7,803 nucleotides of DNA, taken from positions 1-7,803 of the forward strand of contig JAGBTR010000320.1 of the NCBI GenBank assembly GCA_017631215.1, given 5' to 3'. The DNA comes from Clostridia bacterium (GTDB lineage: Bacteria > Bacillota > Clostridia > Oscillospirales > CAG-272). Of the stretch, positions 5,527 to 7,803 are shown piece by piece (the stretch's first letter is position 1; each line of letters starts with the position of its first letter). The position numbers and the translations under genes are program-made. The notes beneath the pieces were generated by a model. That model had not been told where the DNA came from. It worked only from the letters and a program-made list of their open reading frames with translations, and made no database searches.

Positions 5527-6344
5527 CAATATTCGTCCGAAAAGCCGTCGCGGAATTGGCGCGGCGTGATGCCGGTCTGTGCCTTGAATATCTTGTTGAA
5601 GTGTGATTGCGAGCAGAATCCCGTTTCAATGGCGATATCGAGCATCGAATGATGACCCGCCATAATGAGCTTTTTTGCCTTTTCGATGCGCTTTTTGGTG
5701 ACGTAGCCGTACGGCGTTTCGCCAAAGGTGCGATGAAAGATGGTGTGCAGATAGTTGGGCGAGACGCTCACCGCATCGGCGATGTCGCGCAGGGAGCAAC
5801 GTTCGGTGAAATGCTCGTTGATGTATTCACGCGCGCTGTGGAGCATATCGTTCACAGGACGCGAAAGCTGTGGCTCCGGGATGCGCGAGCATATGCGGTG
5901 CAATCGGTAAAGGATATCCAAAAGGATCGCGTTGATGCGAACGTTGCCGACCTCATCGGACGGGGCGTCGATCATATGAACGGCAAGCTTGGAGAACAGC
6001 GCGATCATTTCGTCCGCTTTTTCGTCATTGTCTATGTAGACGTAGGGCGGCATCGAGGCAAGCAACGGCACAAGCCCCTCGCGCTCGGCCGCCTCGGGGG
6101 ATAGGCGGATGTAGCCGCACCGCACGGGCAGCACACTTTGGCGGACCATTCCGGGCTTGGCAAAAAGAAGCATACCGCGTCGGACGCTCTGCTCCTGCTT
6201 ACCGATATAGCTTTTGCCGGTATCGGTGTGAAAGATCTCAAGCTCATACTGGGTGACGGTGCGAGGCGGCGTCTGCGTTTGGTTCTTGCGCAGAATGGCA
6301 CTGTCGAAGATTCCGCAGGCCAATTCGGTCTCTCTTGCGAGCAT
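5526..6344 (-). CDS. AraC-family transcriptional regulator
   Basis: This 272-residue protein has the usual AraC/XylS architecture. The C-terminal double-HTH domain spans about 168-266: EYINEHFTERCSLRDIADAV with SPNYLHTIFHRTFGETPYGYV is the first HTH, and KKLIMAGHHSMLDIAIETGF with SQSHFNKIFKAQTGITPRQFR is the second, including the family signature. The N-terminal half (about 28-105) looks like a cupin-type ligand domain, with EIFHTDTGKSYIGKQ and RRGMLLFAKPG resembling its strands. A sugar ligand is likely from context but not shown. The ATG (complement 6342-6344) follows AGGAGG (complement 6350-6355) by 5 bases. It is divergent from a glycoside hydrolase gene, the common arrangement for an AraC-type activator and its target, and the shared spacer holds direct repeats suited to AraC binding. 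Family is certain; the effector is unknown. Confidence 0.93.
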   Translation of the reverse strand: MLARETELACGIFDSAILRKNQTQTPPRTVTQYELEIFHTDTGKSYIGKQEQSVRRGMLLFAKPGMVRQSVLPVRCGYIRLSPEAAEREGLVPLLASMPPYVYIDNDEKADEMIALFSKLAVHMIDAPSDEVGNVRINAILLDILYRLHRICSRIPEPQLSRPVNDMLHSAREYINEHFTERCSLRDIADAVSVSPNYLHTIFHRTFGETPYGYVTKKRIEKAKKLIMAGHHSMLDIAIETGFCSQSHFNKIFKAQTGITPRQFRDGFSDEY

Positions 6345-6372
6345 AGTCTCCTCCTTTTATATGCAAAACAGC

Positions 6373-6407
6373 GTAATATCGTGACAAAAAACCAGTAATT
6401 CGTGGCT
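6373..6407 (+). promoter_or_regulatory. Direct repeats, candidate AraC-type binding sites
   Basis: GTAATATCGTGAC (6373-6385) and GTAATTCGTGGC (6395-6406) are direct repeats differing by one deleted base and one substitution. Their TCGTG cores start 21 bp apart (6379 and 6400), two helical turns, which is the spacing of AraC half-sites in the classic arabinose system. The proximal copy abuts the weak -35 region of the hydrolase promoter, the position of a class II activator. Binding by the neighbouring regulator is inferred. Confidence 0.5.
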
Positions 6408-6435
6408 ATCTATAAAAAATGAAAAATGATATAAT
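6407..6435 (+). promoter_or_regulatory. Promoter of the glycoside hydrolase gene
   Basis: A perfect TATAAT (6430-6435) preceded by TGA (extended -10) lies 17 bases after TATCTA (6407-6412), a poor match to TTGACA. A good -10 with a poor -35 next to direct repeats fits an activator-dependent promoter. The expected start is near 6442, with about 70 bases of leader. Confidence 0.68.
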
Positions 6436-6453
6436 TTGTATAGCATTATATGC

Positions 6454-6482
6454 ATTATAGCACACTCGGACGAAAAAGTAAA
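6454..6482 (-). promoter_or_regulatory. Promoter of the AraC-family gene
   Basis: On the minus strand, TTTACT (complement 6477-6482), a 17-base spacer and TATAAT (complement 6454-6459) preceded by TGC form a good sigma-A promoter. Its start would be near 6447, only a few bases from the start of the opposing promoter, so the two transcripts would overlap at their 5' ends. A second TATAAT on the same strand (complement 6445-6450) lacks a -35. Confidence 0.6.
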
Positions 6483-6514
6483 GAGGTGCAAAAATATTAT
6501 TACGGAGGTATCAG

Positions 6515-7803
6515 ATGGAACGACTGAAAAAGGTGGGCGCGCTAACACGCATCTCGGCAAAGGATACACATTTTTCAAGACTGGGTTTGGGCTTTGAAAA
6601 GCTCGACCGCGACGTGTTCGATCCCGAAAAGGCATACGACAAGGTGGCGGCACTGGGCGTCAAGAGGATTCGCATTCAATCGGGCTGGCTCAAGACGGAG
6701 CGCGAGCGCGGTGTCTATAGCTTTGAGTGGCTGGATAAGATCGTCGACAACCTGATCGCGCGCGGTCTTGTGCCGTGGATGTGTCTGTGCTACGGCAATC
6801 CGCTCTATACGCCCGCGGCAGCCAAGCGCTTCGGCGGCGTGAGCTGTCCCCCCATCGATACCGAGGAGGAGAAAGAGGCGTGGAGCCGTTACGTCACGGC
6901 GACCGTCGAGCATTTCAAGGGCAGAGTCGATATGTTCGAGATCTGGAACGAGCCCGAGATCTATTTCGGTCAGACCAAGATGGAGTGGGATCTGACCCCC
7001 TCCGATATGCGTAACGACGCGGTCAAGTTCGCCGAGTTTTCCATCGCGACCGCCAAGGCCATCAAGGCGGGCAACGCCGTGGCAATGGTCGTGGGCGGTG
7101 CGCTGTGCATCACCCGTCTGCCTTACTTCCTCAACACGGCGATGGCAATGGGACTTCACGAGTACGTGGATTATATCTCCTTCCACATCTATTCGCAAAG
7201 AGATTGGCAGCGCGAGGGCATCATCCGCTCGCTGCGCGCGCTGATCGATCAGTACAATCCCAACATCAAGATCATCCAGGGCGAGAGCGGCGCGCCCTCG
7301 CGCGGCAACGGCAACGGCGCGATGGGAACGTTCGCTTGGTCGAGAGACAAGCAGGCCAAGTATCTGTCGCGTATGATGATCACCGACCTGCACGGCGGCG
7401 TGGAGTTCTCCTCCTATTTCTCGACCATGGATATGATCGAGGGTCTGCACGGCGTGGTCGGTCAGAAAAAGACCTATCTGGACTACGGCTATTTCGGCGT
7501 CATCGGTGCCGAGTTTGACGAGGACGGCTTCTCGACGGGCGAATACAAGGAAAAGCCCTCCTACTTCGCACTCGCCGCGCTCTGCTCGCTGCTCAAGGGC
7601 GACGTCAAGCCCACCAACATCGCGCTCTACCGCGAGTACAACTTCTCGCCTCGCCTGAATGCAAGCGAGCAGGAGGAGAACGTCAAGACCTACGCCTTCG
7701 AGCTGGAGGACGGTAACCACGCCCTGCTGTATTGGAATGCGACCAACATCCTGACCACCACCTACGAGGGCACGGTGTCCTTCTCGGTCTGCGGTCAGTG
7801 TGC
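6515..7803 (+). CDS. Clan GH-A glycoside hydrolase, GH39-like (runs off the right edge)
   Basis: At least 429 residues are visible and the frame is open to the edge. The first part is a TIM barrel of clan GH-A: strand motifs VKRIRIQSGWLK (49-60) and GLVPWMCLCYGNP (84-96), then FEIWNEPE (141-148) with E146 as the likely acid/base, VDYISFHIYS (218-227), and IKIIQGESG (251-259) with E257 as the likely nucleophile. The 111-residue gap between the two Glu fits retaining GH-A enzymes such as GH39 beta-xylosidases. A final beta-rich part begins near 390 (KTYAFELEDGNHALLYWN), probably the accessory beta-sandwich, and is cut by the edge. No signal peptide is seen, so it should act in the cytoplasm on imported oligosaccharides. 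The ATG at 6515 follows GGAGG (6504-6508) by 6 bases. The divergent AraC-type gene probably controls it. Exact GH family and substrate are uncertain; GH5-like relatives remain possible. Confidence 0.85.
   Translation, partial: MERLKKVGALTRISAKDTHFSRLGLGFEKLDRDVFDPEKAYDKVAALGVKRIRIQSGWLKTERERGVYSFEWLDKIVDNLIARGLVPWMCLCYGNPLYTPAAAKRFGGVSCPPIDTEEEKEAWSRYVTATVEHFKGRVDMFEIWNEPEIYFGQTKMEWDLTPSDMRNDAVKFAEFSIATAKAIKAGNAVAMVVGGALCITRLPYFLNTAMAMGLHEYVDYISFHIYSQRDWQREGIIRSLRALIDQYNPNIKIIQGESGAPSRGNGNGAMGTFAWSRDKQAKYLSRMMITDLHGGVEFSSYFSTMDMIEGLHGVVGQKKTYLDYGYFGVIGAEFDEDGFSTGEYKEKPSYFALAALCSLLKGDVKPTNIALYREYNFSPRLNASEQEENVKTYAFELEDGNHALLYWNATNILTTTYEGTVSFSVCGQC

Noticed and set aside
4627..5529. A 300-codon minus-strand open frame opposite the lipoprotein gene and its promoter.
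   Set aside because: In register with the sense codons of the lipoprotein and running through a strong promoter and terminator; explained by codon bias.
6575..7720. A 381-codon minus-strand open frame opposite the glycoside hydrolase.
   Set aside because: Same mirror-register artefact: it ends exactly where the sense gene uses a TCA Ser codon (6575-6577). The sense frame has intact catalytic motifs.
1..7803. Search by eye for CRISPR repeats, transposase genes, tRNA or rRNA genes, attachment sites and toxin-antitoxin pairs.
   Set aside because: No regularly spaced repeats, transposase or integrase motifs, or recognisable RNA genes were seen; all long gene-sized frames are accounted for by ordinary chromosomal families.

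Overview
The window looks like a moderately GC-rich Firmicute, most likely an uncultured gut-type member of the Clostridia. This is an inference. It rests on AGGAGG-type ribosome binding sites before nearly every gene, sigma-A promoters of the TTGACA/TATAAT type (often with an extended TGN -10), a Gram-positive style lipoprotein, and protein families typical of that group. I see no insertion sequence, CRISPR array, phage gene or RNA gene, and nothing that marks the region as mobile.

Left part: the 5' end of an alpha/beta-hydrolase-like gene leaves the window on the minus strand (1-195). Divergent from it is a family 4 glycosyltransferase on the plus strand (348-1508). Their shared spacer holds two strong inverted repeats. 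Next comes a two-gene operon from its own promoter: a Gfo/Idh/MocA-type NAD(P)-dependent oxidoreductase (1669-2679) and, 6 bases later, an AEC-family ten-helix transporter (2686-3648). This suggests uptake or export of an organic acid or sugar derivative together with its oxidation or reduction.

Middle part: an XRE-type HTH regulator with a TPR-like helical C-terminal domain (3795-4691) is preceded by a promoter whose -10 box lies inside a 9-bp perfect inverted repeat, a likely autoregulatory operator. It is followed by a very acidic lipoprotein (4783-5490) with a near-consensus promoter of its own. A strong hairpin terminator, probably working in both directions, separates the lipoprotein from the convergent gene.

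Right part: an AraC-family regulator (5526-6344, minus) is divergent from a clan GH-A glycoside hydrolase (6515 to beyond the right edge). The 170-base spacer carries two promoters whose start points face each other a few bases apart, and a pair of direct repeats spaced 21 bp just upstream of a poor -35 element. That is the arrangement expected for an AraC-type activator switching on its glycosidase gene. This divergent pair, and the XRE/lipoprotein pair with its operator, are the most interesting regulatory units here. I found no convincing wholly new defence or mobile system.
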